Assembly: GCA_035500455.1 (NCBI GenBank)
Contig: DATJXG010000348.1
Coordinates: 1 to 13,290, forward strand
Source: DATJXG01 sp035500455
GTDB taxonomy: Bacteria; Acidobacteriota; Terriglobia; Terriglobales; Acidobacteriaceae
Length of the DNA stretch: 13,290 nucleotides
Direction of reading: 5' to 3'
This document shows positions 1-6,490 of the stretch, piece after piece. Within the stretch, counting starts at the first letter, position 1. Each line of letters opens with the position of its first letter. Under the pieces are notes generated by a model that saw nothing but the letters and a program-made list of their open reading frames with translations, did no database searches and was not told the origin of the DNA. The position numbers and the translations under genes were made by a program.

Positions 1-620
1 TTGCCGTCAAGCAGCCAGTCGGTGCTCTGGGCGCGCGAACCGCCGACTGAAAGCGAATACGTCCCGCGTGCCGAAACTTCGCTGCTGGGGCCGCCGTTAA
101 AGAAGCTGCTGGGGTTGGTCTCCTGCGTGGTGCCGGGGGTAAGGGTGGCAAGTTGGACGAAGTCGCGTCCGTTCAGCGGCAACTCGGCAACCTGCTCCGC
201 GGTAATGACCTGGCCCAAAGTCGGGTTGGTGGTTTGCACCGCCACTTCCTCGGTGGCGCTCACTTCCACCGTCTGCGAGACCGACGCCGGGACCAGGGTG
301 AAATTCAGTTCCAGATGCTCATCCACTTGCAGGCGAACATCTTTCTGCTCGGCGGGGCCGAACCCCTGGGCCTCCGCGTGCACCGTGTAAAACGCGACCG
401 GCAGCACTGGAACGAGATAGTGCCCGGAATCATCGGTTTTGGCTTCGCGGACGATGCCGGTGCCCTGGGAGGTAACCTTGATCGACGCTCCGGGGATGAC
501 CGAACCCGTTTTGTCCACCACCGTCCCCGAGAAACTCCCGGTGGCCTGGCCGTATAGCAGGGGACAGACAAAACATACTAGAAAACAAAGAGTTACCCGC
601 AGCGTAGTTCTGGTAAGCAT
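1..620 (-). CDS. TonB-dependent receptor with carboxypeptidase-regulatory-like N-terminus (Oar type), 5' part only
   Basis: Reading the minus strand from the ATG at 620 gives 206 uninterrupted codons that run off the left edge, so the C-terminal part, including the outer-membrane barrel, is missing. Residues 1-25 look like a Sec signal peptide: TRTTLR followed by a hydrophobic run ending LLYGQ. Residues 27-110 look like a CarboxypepD_reg beta-sandwich (GSFSGTVVDKTGSVIPGASI, then TDDSGHYLVPVLP). From about 130 the plug domain begins, with the family motif ITAEQVAELPLNGRDF at 139-154 followed by LATLTPG and later LLDG. Proteins of this build are very numerous in Acidobacteriota and are usually around 1,000 residues; they are thought to import large or polymeric substrates across the outer membrane. 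The substrate cannot be told from here. The start is supported by GGAGG at 632-628, seven bases before the ATG. The gene is transcribed away from its neighbour. Confidence 0.9.
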   Translation of the reverse strand, partial: MLTRTTLRVTLCFLVCFVCPLLYGQATGSFSGTVVDKTGSVIPGASIKVTSQGTGIVREAKTDDSGHYLVPVLPVAFYTVHAEAQGFGPAEQKDVRLQVDEHLELNFTLVPASVSQTVEVSATEEVAVQTTNPTLGQVITAEQVAELPLNGRDFVQLATLTPGTTQETNPSSFFNGGPSSEVSARGTYSLSVGGSRAQSTDWLLDG

Positions 621-627
621 TCAGGAT

Positions 628-632
628 CCTCC
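628..632 (-). promoter_or_regulatory. Shine-Dalgarno site of the TonB receptor gene
   Basis: The minus strand reads GGAGG here with a seven-base spacer to the ATG at 620. It fixes the start of the receptor gene, whose open frame is otherwise truncated by the window edge. Confidence 0.7.
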
Positions 633-753
633 GGCGATGCCCTTTTGGACGACGAAGTGCGGCGAGCGAGGCCCGCCCTTTCCCACAAAACTCCCCACTC
701 TAATATGGCGCAAACGATATGCTGATTGAAGCTGCGTTGTCAACCACCGCGCC

Positions 754-780
754 CTCTGCGCGCCATGCTGCGGCGCAGAG
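754..780. repeat. Hairpin-forming inverted repeat between two minus-strand genes
   Basis: CTCTGCGC and GCGCAGAG form a perfect 8-bp stem around an 11-base loop. It lies about 90 bases downstream of the hydrolase stop codon and upstream of the TonB receptor, in a 251-base spacer (621-871) with no gene. Neither side carries a T run, so it is at best a weak or factor-dependent terminator for the hydrolase. No convincing promoter for the receptor was recognised in this spacer. Confidence 0.35.
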
Positions 781-871
781 AATTCTTCCTTGGAACCGGC
801 ATTTTGCTGTAGCACCGCTCAATACTCAGCCAACTCCCAAATTTGGCTCATTCTCCAGTCGCTTTTTCCCT

Positions 872-1492
872 TCACGCGGCGGCTTGCAACCGAGCGAGGG
901 CTTCTTGCGTCGAGACAAGCCTCGCGCCTGACGCCTGCAATTGCTCGATCGTCTGCTCTCCAGCTTTACGATCCAGAGTCTCGATAGCATCGCTGACCAG
1001 AGCGACTCTCCGGCCACGATTCAACAGTCCCTTCGCGGCGAAGCCCACGCAATATTCCGTCACCACGCCGAAGACGATGAACTCTGTCTTACGATCGAAA
1101 TTTTCCAGCAGGGCATCGGCATGGCGGCTCTCGAAAATATCCAGGGTCTGCTTTTCCAGGACGATCTGCTGCTTCTGCAGGAAGTCTTCAGGGATGGAGG
1201 AGCCGGCGTCATTCGGAACCCGGACGTAACTCGCGGTCATGGCTTGGGGAACGAATTCGGCGCCGCTGGTGCCTTTTACGCAATGCGGCGGAAAGGTCTG
1301 GAACTCGGGGTCATCCGGCGTATGAAAGCAGCCGTGGGAAACCAGAAAGGCTTGGCCGGCGCGGGCTGTATCGACCAGCATTTGAATATTGGGCAGCAAC
1401 TTTTCCGCGCCCGGTACGTAGAGCTTGCCTCCGGGGCGCATAAAATCCTCTTGCGCATCTACGCACCACAGGATGGCCGGAAGGTCCCGCAT
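872..1492 (-). CDS. Nicotinamidase-like cysteine hydrolase (isochorismatase superfamily)
   Basis: A 206-residue single-domain protein, normal for the family, predicted to hydrolyse an amide such as nicotinamide to the acid plus ammonia in the cytoplasm. The catalytic triad can be read: Asp12 in CVDAQEDF, Lys114 in LEKQTLDIF, and Cys148 in GVVTEYCVG after the usual cis-peptide pair Val144-Thr145. The stretch FPPHCVKGTSGAE at 67-79 is typical of nicotinamidases. Aligned by eye with streptococcal nicotinamidase, the metal ligands would be His57, Glu63 and His70, but the usual Asp is Cys55 (HGCFH). The open frame extends 112 codons further upstream, but that part is Arg-rich and unlike any domain. 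The ATG at 1492 has GGAG nine bases before it and starts right at the family's first beta strand (LPAILWCVDAQ). It is divergent from an enamidase-like gene, which suggests nicotinate-related chemistry. Maleamate or another small amide is an alternative substrate. Confidence 0.85.
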   Translation of the reverse strand: MRDLPAILWCVDAQEDFMRPGGKLYVPGAEKLLPNIQMLVDTARAGQAFLVSHGCFHTPDDPEFQTFPPHCVKGTSGAEFVPQAMTASYVRVPNDAGSSIPEDFLQKQQIVLEKQTLDIFESRHADALLENFDRKTEFIVFGVVTEYCVGFAAKGLLNRGRRVALVSDAIETLDRKAGEQTIEQLQASGARLVSTQEALARLQAAA

Positions 1493-1507
1493 GCTGAGTG
1501 CTCCATT

Positions 1508-1523
1508 GTGCCTGAACTGGCAC
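1508..1523. promoter_or_regulatory. Short inverted repeat just upstream of the hydrolase start
   Basis: GTGCC and GGCAC flank six bases (TGAACT), ending 16 bases before the ATG at 1492 of the minus-strand hydrolase. A regulator or a leader hairpin could act here. The arms are only 5 bp, so chance is a fair explanation. Confidence 0.2.
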
Positions 1524-1703
1524 GAGGATTCTAATTCTAAAATCTGATAGGTTCCATAAGTCCGCGCGCGGGCGAAGTTTTTATGGGTTGAGGGGCTACG
1601 AACCGGGCGCCCTTCGCGGAATGCAGTGGAAAACAAAATCTTAAATCGCCGGGTTCGCCGAGAAGCGCCGCCGAGGGCGGTGAGAGAGACGCTGCGACGC
1701 TGA

Positions 1704-1732
1704 TTTAACGGCGGTTGCGGAGTCTGTATACT
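1704..1732 (+). promoter_or_regulatory. Possible sigma-70-type promoter of the enamidase-like gene
   Basis: TATACT at 1727-1732 matches five of six -10 bases; TTTAAC at 1704-1709 matches only three of six -35 bases, with a 17-base gap. Transcription would start near 1739, about 36 bases before the ATG at 1775. Confidence 0.35.
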
Positions 1733-1774
1733 GGCGCGCGGAATTTTATTCTCGGTTGAATCGGCAGGTGGCTC

Positions 1775-2968
1775 ATGGCACAGGGACAGGCAGGCTCGGC
1801 GGCAGTTTCTTCGCGGCTGGTAATTCATAACATCGGACTATTGTTGAGCGGCGATCTGGAGAATCCGATTCTTGATGCCGACACCCTGGTCGCGGTGGAC
1901 GGCAAGATCGCGGCGGTAGGCAAGGCTAAGGACGTTGACACCGCCGGCGCGACCTTGACCATCGATGCGCGAGGCACGGCGCTGGCGCCGGGACTGATCG
2001 ACAGCCATGTGCATCCGGTGGCCGGCGACTGGACGCCTCGGCAGAATCAACTGGGATGGATCGACAGTTGTCTGCACGGCGGAGTCACCACCATGGTTTC
2101 TGCGGGCGAGGTGCACATGCCCGGGCGTCCGAAAGACGTGGTCGGCGTGAAGGCCATGGCAATTACCGCGCAGCGGGCCTTCCATGCCTTCCGGCCAGGC
2201 GGAGTGAAAGTCCACGCTGGCGCTCCTGTGATCGAACACGGAATGGTAGAGGATGATTTCAAAGAACTGGCCGCCGCCGGGGTAACGATTCTGGGCGAAG
2301 TTGGGCTGGGCAGCGTGAAAGACGGTAAGACCGCGCGCCAGATGGTGGCCTGGGCCCGAAAGTATGGGATGCAGAGCACAATTCACACCGGCGGACCGTC
2401 GATCCCCGGCTCCAGCCTCATCGACAAGGACATTGTGCTCGAAACCGACGCGGACGTGATCGGCCACATCAACGGCGGTCACACGGCGCTTCCCGATGAC
2501 CAGATTGCCGGGCTTTGCGAGAAATCTTCGCGCGCGCTGGAGATTGTGCACAATGGCAACGAGCGCGCGGCGCTGCTCACCCTGCGCACCGCGAAAGAAC
2601 TCAAGCAGCTTCACCGAGTGATTCTGGGCACCGATTCCCCGGCGGGCTCGGGAGTGCAGCCGCTGGGGATTTTGCGCATGATTTCGATGCTCTCTTCCTT
2701 AGGTGGCGTCGCGGCCGAGGTGGCGATCTGCTTCGCGACCGGCAACACGGCGAAGATCAGAAAGCTGGACGGTGGGTTGATCGCTCCGGGAAGGGCTGCA
2801 ACCTTTGTGATCATGGACAAGGCCCAGCATTCCGCCGGAAAAGATCTTCTCGACAGCATCGGCAAGGGCGACCTGCCGGGAATCGGAATGGTGATCGTGG
2901 ATGGCGCTGTGAGTGTGCAACGCAGCCGGAACACGCCCCCAGCGACAACCATGCCCATATTCGTGTAG
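1775..2968 (+). CDS. Enamidase-like amidohydrolase (6-oxo-1,4,5,6-tetrahydronicotinate hydrolase family)
   Basis: A 397-residue amidohydrolase-superfamily enzyme. From memory its sequence tracks Eubacterium barkeri enamidase closely along its whole length: LHGGVTTMVSAG, PGRPKDVVGVKAMAIT, HTGGPSIPGSS, and the C-terminal SRNTPPA. Enamidase opens the ring of 6-oxo-tetrahydronicotinate to 2-formylglutarate and ammonia during anaerobic nicotinate breakdown. The binuclear metal site is complete: His78 and His80 (SHVHP), bridging Glu175 (GEVGLGS) in place of the carbamylated Lys of dihydroorotases, His204 (TIHTGG), His231 (GHINGG) and Asp287 (LGTDSPAGSG). An N-terminal composite beta domain (about 14-75) and its return strand near 335-385 frame the TIM barrel. 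The N-terminus is some ten residues longer than the E. barkeri protein; AGGTGG lies close before the ATG. The last Val codon and stop lie inside a short repeat element. A related cyclic-amide hydrolase is the main alternative. Confidence 0.85.
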   Translation: MAQGQAGSAAVSSRLVIHNIGLLLSGDLENPILDADTLVAVDGKIAAVGKAKDVDTAGATLTIDARGTALAPGLIDSHVHPVAGDWTPRQNQLGWIDSCLHGGVTTMVSAGEVHMPGRPKDVVGVKAMAITAQRAFHAFRPGGVKVHAGAPVIEHGMVEDDFKELAAAGVTILGEVGLGSVKDGKTARQMVAWARKYGMQSTIHTGGPSIPGSSLIDKDIVLETDADVIGHINGGHTALPDDQIAGLCEKSSRALEIVHNGNERAALLTLRTAKELKQLHRVILGTDSPAGSGVQPLGILRMISMLSSLGGVAAEVAICFATGNTAKIRKLDGGLIAPGRAATFVIMDKAQHSAGKDLLDSIGKGDLPGIGMVIVDGAVSVQRSRNTPPATTMPIFV

Positions 2969-3026
2969 GGAGCTTGCCCCTTCCCACGAGCAAAGCACGC
3001 GAATGAAGCGAGCCCGGCCGCTACAC
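2963..3026. repeat. Short dispersed inverted-repeat element, copy 1, overlapping the enamidase stop codon
   Basis: A 64-base element bounded by GTGTAG (2963-2968) and CTACAC (3021-3026). Its left end, GTGTAGGGAGCTTGCCCC, resembles the reverse complement of the right end of the copy at 7163-7252 (GTGTAGGGACGGGGCTTGCC), minus four bases. Its right end, read on the minus strand as GTGTAGCGGCCGGGCTCGC, resembles that copy's left end (GTATAGCGACCGGGCTTGC). So the two copies lie in opposite orientation. The enamidase gene's final GTG TAG is the left terminus. Confidence 0.65.
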
Positions 3027-3070
3027 GGTCCGTAGATTTCCGGGGGTAACTTTTCCTGCCTTGCCGACTA

Positions 3071-3079
3071 TGCTCTAAT
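3071..3079 (+). promoter_or_regulatory. Probable extended -10 promoter of the acyl-CoA dehydrogenase gene
   Basis: TGC followed by TCTAAT (3074-3079) forms an extended -10 element with five of six consensus bases. The -35 region is poor (TTTTCC at 3051-3056), as is common for extended -10 promoters. Transcription would start near 3086 and give a leader of about 47 bases containing the GGAGG site. It lies just beyond the repeat element ending at 3026. Confidence 0.4.
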
Positions 3080-3122
3080 CGATTTTCGAGCTCTTGCATG
3101 ACTGCTGAAGTGAAGCAGAGCC

Positions 3123-3127
3123 GGAGG
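3123..3127 (+). promoter_or_regulatory. Shine-Dalgarno site that decides the acyl-CoA dehydrogenase start
   Basis: GGAGG sits five bases before the GTG at 3133. It overlaps the other in-frame GTG at 3127, which argues that translation begins at 3133. Confidence 0.65.
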
Positions 3128-3132
3128 TGCTC

Positions 3133-4275
3133 GTGGACTTCCAACTCAACGACGAACAATTGCAGCTGAAGAAATCGGTGCGCGAATTCGCGGAACGCGA
3201 GATCGCGCCCAACGTCATGAAGTGGGACGAAGCCGGCGAATTTCCCCTCGAAACCATCAAGCAACTCGGCCACCTTGGCATCATGGGCACCATCTTTCCC
3301 ACCGAGCTGTGCGGGGCGGGAATGGGCTATGTCGAGTACGCCACGGCCATCGAGGAACTCTCGCGCGTGGATGGGTCGGTGGGCATCATCGTCGCCGCGC
3401 ACACTTCGCTTTGCTCGAACCACGTCTATCTTGCAGGTACCGAGGAGCAGAAGAAGAAATACATCAGCAAGCTGGCGACCGGGGAATATATCGGCGCCTG
3501 GGGACTTACCGAGCCTTCCTCCGGCTCCGACGCCGGCAGCGCACGCATGACCGCAGCGCGCAAAGGAAATACCTGGGTGCTCAACGGCACCAAGACTTTC
3601 TGCACCAACGGACACTATGCCGATGTGCTGGTGATCATCGCGGTCACCGATCGCGCCGCGCACACGCATGGGCTCTCCGCCTTCATCGTGGAGAAAGGCG
3701 CCAAGGGGTTCCGCCCCGGCAAGAAGGAAAACAAGCTGGGGCTGCGGGCCAGCGATACCGCCGAACTGATTTTCGAAGATTGCGTGATCCCGGTGGAGAA
3801 TCTGCTCGGTAAGGAAGGCGACGGCTTTATCGATGCCATGCGCGTGCTCGATGGCGGCCGCATCTCCATCGCCGCGTTGTCGCTCGGCATGGCCCAGGGC
3901 GCCTATGAAGCCGCGCTGAAATATTCCAAGCAGCGCCGCCAGTTCGGCAAGGCGATCAGCGAATTTCAGGCCATCCAGTGGAAGCTGGCCGATATGGCGA
4001 CGGAAATCGAAGCGGCGCGCCTGCTGACTCTGCGCTCCGCCGCCATGAAAGACGCTGGGATGAAAACCACTCTGGAATCCTCCATGGCTAAGCTCTACGC
4101 CAGCGAGGTCGCGGTGCGCTGCGCCAACGAGGGCGTGCAGATTCACGGCGGCTACGGATTCATCAAAGACTATCCCGCCGAAAAGTTCTACCGCGACGTA
4201 AAGCTGTGCACGATTGGCGAGGGCACCAGCGAGGTGCAGCGCCTGGTAATCGCGCGGCAGCTGCTGAAGGACTGA
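3133..4275 (+). CDS. Acyl-CoA dehydrogenase, short-chain (butyryl-CoA dehydrogenase-like) type
   Basis: A 380-residue FAD flavoprotein, the usual length for short-chain acyl-CoA dehydrogenases, which introduce an alpha-beta double bond into acyl-CoA thioesters and pass electrons to electron-transfer flavoprotein. The three parts follow in order: an N-terminal helical domain (about 5-117), a middle beta domain opening with WGLTEPSSGSDAGS (123-136), which holds the flavin and substrate signature, and a C-terminal helical domain (about 230-378) with the RRQFGKAISEFQAIQWKLADM signature region. The catalytic base is Glu363 in TIGEGTSEVQR, at the position used by short- and medium-chain enzymes rather than by isovaleryl- or long-chain ones. 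The start is the GTG at 3133, chosen for its Shine-Dalgarno spacing; it yields MDFQLNDEQ, typical of the family. No ETF or other beta-oxidation gene is adjacent, so the natural substrate (butyryl, branched short acyl or another) is open. Confidence 0.92.
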   Translation: MDFQLNDEQLQLKKSVREFAEREIAPNVMKWDEAGEFPLETIKQLGHLGIMGTIFPTELCGAGMGYVEYATAIEELSRVDGSVGIIVAAHTSLCSNHVYLAGTEEQKKKYISKLATGEYIGAWGLTEPSSGSDAGSARMTAARKGNTWVLNGTKTFCTNGHYADVLVIIAVTDRAAHTHGLSAFIVEKGAKGFRPGKKENKLGLRASDTAELIFEDCVIPVENLLGKEGDGFIDAMRVLDGGRISIAALSLGMAQGAYEAALKYSKQRRQFGKAISEFQAIQWKLADMATEIEAARLLTLRSAAMKDAGMKTTLESSMAKLYASEVAVRCANEGVQIHGGYGFIKDYPAEKFYRDVKLCTIGEGTSEVQRLVIARQLLKD

Positions 4276-4308
4276 GGAGCGTCTGGGAGGTTTCGCGGGC
4301 AGTTCTCA

Positions 4309-4322
4309 AAACCGGCCGGTTT
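4309..4322. repeat. Perfect 14-bp palindrome downstream of the acyl-CoA dehydrogenase gene
   Basis: AAACCGGCCGGTTT is its own reverse complement and starts 33 bases after the stop codon. As RNA it can fold a 5-bp stem with a GGCC loop, followed by CTTGGGGG rather than a T run. It could be a weak terminator or a protein-binding site. Confidence 0.4.
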
Positions 4323-4376
4323 CTTGGGGGCTGCTGCTCGCGAGACGAAGCCGGGGCCTGCGCCAGAAAGCAACCA

Positions 4377-4397
4377 CCTGAAAATTAATATTTCAGG
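4377..4397. repeat. AT-rich inverted repeat
   Basis: CCTGAAA and TTTCAGG form a perfect 7-bp stem around a seven-base AT-only loop (ATTAATA), set in an otherwise GC-rich spacer. It resembles an operator or a small RNA hairpin; nothing indicates which. Confidence 0.35.
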
Positions 4398-4452
4398 GCC
4401 CTATCCACGCCGCCAAAGAAGCAATCCCACTAACTGACTGCAGCCCGAGCCA

Positions 4453-4484
4453 GCTGGTTTGTTCCCGCGCGGCGCGAAACCAGC
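4453..4484. repeat. Two-tier hairpin upstream of the glycosyltransferase
   Basis: GCTGGTTT (4453-4460) pairs with AAACCAGC (4477-4484) over 8 bp. Inside, CGCG (4466-4469) pairs with CGCG (4473-4476) across a three-base loop, leaving the five bases GTTCC as a bulge. It lies about 75 bases before the glycosyltransferase start and has no T run after it. Confidence 0.4.
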
Positions 4485-4515
4485 CCCCACACCCTGTGCG
4501 CTCCCTTAGTCTCTC

Positions 4516-4544
4516 TTGTGCTTTTCGAGTGGGTTCGGGAAAAT
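4516..4544 (+). promoter_or_regulatory. Weak candidate promoter of the glycosyltransferase gene
   Basis: TTGTGC (4516-4521) and GAAAAT (4539-4544) are 17 bases apart, matching three and four of six consensus bases. The transcript would begin around 4551, only about eight bases before the ATG at 4559, which fits the absence of a Shine-Dalgarno site there. Confidence 0.25.
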
Positions 4545-4558
4545 GACTTCGCCCTTTC

Positions 4559-5752
4559 ATGTTTCATGAATCCTCACCATTGTCCGATGAAGCGAACGCT
4601 GGGCGCGCCGACCAGCCTCTCTCTGTGGGAATTCTCCTCTCCGGCCGGGAAAAGTTCGGCCCATTCTACGGTGGCGCTCTGGCCCGCTGGACCTACGAAG
4701 TCTATAGCCGCCTGACCGACCGGCTGGATACCACCGTGTTCGGCTTCCCCACGGATGCAGCGGACCTGTACCCGCTGCCGCATCACGCAAGCTGGTCTTC
4801 ACGCCTTTGCGAGTCGATCTCCCGCGTTCCGGTGCTTCGCCGCTATGAAGACCAGGTGTGGTTGTGGTCGCTCATGCCGCGCCTGCGTAATCTGGACGTC
4901 GTGCACGTTCAGAGCCGCCCCCAGTGGGTGCGGCACCTGCGGAAGTTGGGCTACGGCGGAAAGATCGTGCTTCACCTGCACAACGACCACCTCGGACACT
5001 GGAAAGCCTCGTGGCTGGACATGCTGGCCCCGCAGGTGGACGCCGTGGTGACCGTGAGCAGCTATATGCGTGACACTTTCGCGCCTCGCTCCTCCGCCCT
5101 CGCGGCCAAGACCAGGGTGATTTTCAACGGAGTCAACACTCAACTATTTTTCCCGCGGGAAGAGCTGCGCCAGCCCAAGACCATCCTCTTCGCCGGGCGC
5201 TTTTCGCAGGAGAAAGGAGTGCTCGAACTGGTGAAAGCCTTCGAAATCGTGAGGCGAACTCACCCCGATGCTCAGCTGAAAATCGCGGGCAGTACGACCT
5301 TCGGGAGCCATGTTGAAGACTCCTATGTGAAGGAAGTCCGCGCCGCGGCGCGAGCGGTAGGCGGCGGCAACGAATCAGGAATTGAATTTCTGGGGTACAT
5401 TCACCACGACCGGGAATTGCCCGCCTGCTTTCAGCAGGCCGCCATTTTTTCCAGCCCCTCCATCTTTCAGGAGCCCTTCGGATTAGTGAATACCGAAGCC
5501 ATGGCGTGCGCCACGCCGGTGGTGGCATCGAACCGGGGCGGCATTCCGGAGGTTTTGGGGGAAACCGGAATTGTGATCGATCCGGAGGATATTCCGGCCT
5601 ACGCCGGCGCCCTCTGCACGCTGCTCTCACAGCCGGATTATCGTGCGGAACTCGGCCGCGCCACCCACGAACGCTGCCTGCGGATGTTCGATTGGTCTGT
5701 GATCGCGGAAGAGTGGATCGGCCTGCTGAAGACGCTGACTGATAGTCGATAA
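4559..5752 (+). CDS. GT4-family glycosyltransferase (GT-B fold)
   Basis: A 397-residue retaining-type glycosyltransferase that should transfer a sugar from a nucleotide donor to a cell-surface or lipid-linked acceptor at the inner face of the membrane. The N-terminal Rossmann half runs from about 21 (LSVGILLSG, then GPFYGGALARWTYE, the acceptor-side glycine loop) to 190, with VVTVSSYM at 163-170 and FNGVN at 189-193. The C-terminal half has GRFSQEKG at 213-220, whose Arg214 and Lys219 fit the donor-phosphate contacts, and the E-x7-E motif Glu305...Glu313 in EPFGLVNTEAMA, followed by TPVVASNRGGIPEV. No signal peptide or membrane segment is seen. The start is uncertain: no Shine-Dalgarno precedes the ATG at 4559, and the conserved part begins only near residue 21. 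The gene stands alone, so the polymer it builds cannot be named. Confidence 0.88.
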   Translation: MFHESSPLSDEANAGRADQPLSVGILLSGREKFGPFYGGALARWTYEVYSRLTDRLDTTVFGFPTDAADLYPLPHHASWSSRLCESISRVPVLRRYEDQVWLWSLMPRLRNLDVVHVQSRPQWVRHLRKLGYGGKIVLHLHNDHLGHWKASWLDMLAPQVDAVVTVSSYMRDTFAPRSSALAAKTRVIFNGVNTQLFFPREELRQPKTILFAGRFSQEKGVLELVKAFEIVRRTHPDAQLKIAGSTTFGSHVEDSYVKEVRAAARAVGGGNESGIEFLGYIHHDRELPACFQQAAIFSSPSIFQEPFGLVNTEAMACATPVVASNRGGIPEVLGETGIVIDPEDIPAYAGALCTLLSQPDYRAELGRATHERCLRMFDWSVIAEEWIGLLKTLTDSR

Positions 5753-5760
5753 GAGATAGG

Positions 5761-5844
5761 CCCAGTAGCGATAAGCCTCGTCGCGAGCCAGGGCGACGGC
5801 GCCACGCTGTTTGCACTGTGACCGGGTAGCAGCTGCCTACTGGG
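5761..5844. repeat. Widely spaced 8-bp inverted repeat between convergent genes
   Basis: CCCAGTAG (5761-5768) is repeated inverted as CTACTGGG (5837-5844). The second arm holds the stop codon of the minus-strand gene; the first lies eight bases after the glycosyltransferase stop. The spacer between the two convergent genes is 84 bases and has no classical terminator. Confidence 0.3.
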
Positions 5845-6490
5845 GAGAGGTGGAAGCGCGGACTGCCAGATCGTGGACCACTTCCAGAAAGCTGGCGCTG
5901 GCCTCTTCGTCGGAAAGAGATTCCAGGGCCACCGTGGCGCTCAGGTGCGGGGACTCGGAGCGGAAGCGCACCCGCAGCAACTCGTGCCCGGGACTGGACA
6001 TGAGGGTATTCACGATCGGGGCGATTTCCTGGCCCCACTGCATCCGCGTGGTCAGCACCACGGGCCCGGGTTGCACGATGGTCCAGTCGCGGGAACTGTC
6101 TTCCATGGTTGTTTTGTTGGGCGTCAGCCAGCGATGGCGAAAAACCTGCAACTGCAGGCCGGGAGAGTAGTCCAGGTTGGCTTCGAAAGTAAGCGTCTCG
6201 GGCTGTTTACGCCATATCGACAAGAGCCACTGCACCGGAATGGGACGCGGCCGCAGGTTTACTGTGACCCGTGCATCTTCCACCCAGTGTCCGGCGAGGC
6301 GGAGCCGGGCCTGCAGGCGATTGGCGCCGAACCAGCGGGCGTCGGTGATGCGTCCTTGCCCTGAGCAAGCCGCTTCCACCAGCCGCAACGCCCCCGTCCC
6401 CTTCTTGCGGTTATATCTGGCAAAACAGAAGTACCAGGTTGCCAGGACCGCCACCGCACAGAGACCGTCAATCAGCAGAAGCTGCCCCAC
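5837..6490 (-). CDS. Membrane-anchored protein of unknown function
   Basis: I do not recognise this 217-residue protein. The N-terminus has one hydrophobic segment (about residues 3-24, LLLIDGLCAVAVLATWYFCF) followed directly by a basic patch (RYNRKKG). The positive-inside rule therefore favours a signal anchor with the rest of the chain in the cytoplasm. The remaining about 185 residues look soluble and beta-rich, with alternating strands (ARLRLAGHWVEDARVTVNLR; LTFEANLDYSPGLQLQVFRH) and an acidic helix-like end (SLSDEEASASFLEVVHDL). There are no repeats and no catalytic motif I can identify. The start codon is GTG at 6490, preceded by AGAGG five bases upstream. It is divergent from the GNAT gene and convergent with the glycosyltransferase. 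Codon use looks like that of the neighbours, so a recent foreign origin is not indicated. Confidence 0.72.
   Translation of the reverse strand: MGQLLLIDGLCAVAVLATWYFCFARYNRKKGTGALRLVEAACSGQGRITDARWFGANRLQARLRLAGHWVEDARVTVNLRPRPIPVQWLLSIWRKQPETLTFEANLDYSPGLQLQVFRHRWLTPNKTTMEDSSRDWTIVQPGPVVLTTRMQWGQEIAPIVNTLMSSPGHELLRVRFRSESPHLSATVALESLSDEEASASFLEVVHDLAVRASTSPQ

Larger units (their letters stand above)
1493..1774. other. Divergent spacer between the hydrolase and enamidase genes
   Basis: This 282-base spacer must hold the promoters of both divergent genes. On the plus strand TATACT at 1727-1732 is one mismatch from the -10 consensus, with a poor -35 (TTTAAC at 1704-1709, 17-base gap). A small hairpin, CCGCC-GAG-GGCGG, lies at 1668-1680. 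The minus-strand hydrolase frame stays open across the spacer, but its translation there shows no domain and I treat it as non-coding. Confidence 0.5.
4276..4558. other. Gene-free spacer rich in hairpins
   Basis: These 283 bases hold no credible gene. Three inverted repeats stand out in order: a perfect 14-bp palindrome, AAACCGGCCGGTTT, at 4309-4322; a 7-bp stem at 4377-4397; and an 8-bp stem with an inner hairpin at 4453-4484. The first may help end transcription of the acyl-CoA dehydrogenase gene. The last about 45 bases hold the candidate glycosyltransferase promoter. Confidence 0.5.

Noticed and set aside
941..1534. A 197-codon plus-strand open frame over the hydrolase gene
   Set aside because: The opposite strand encodes a hydrolase with its full catalytic triad; this frame has no recognisable domain and no ribosome-binding site.
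1493..1828. A 112-codon N-terminal extension of the minus-strand hydrolase
   Set aside because: The extension is Arg/Ser-rich, has no domain and overlaps the start of the divergent enamidase gene. The ATG at 1492 has a ribosome-binding site and sits at the family's natural N-terminus.
2611..4146. A 511-codon open frame on the minus strand, antisense to the enamidase and acyl-CoA dehydrogenase genes
   Set aside because: It mirrors two well-recognised genes in a GC-rich sequence, and its translation shows no domain and has a His/Gly/Ala-rich composition typical of antisense frames.
5133..6038. A 301-codon minus-strand open frame running antisense to the glycosyltransferase and overlapping the convergent gene
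   Set aside because: The translation is dominated by Arg, Pro, Ser and Gly without any motif, and the plus-strand glycosyltransferase is clear.
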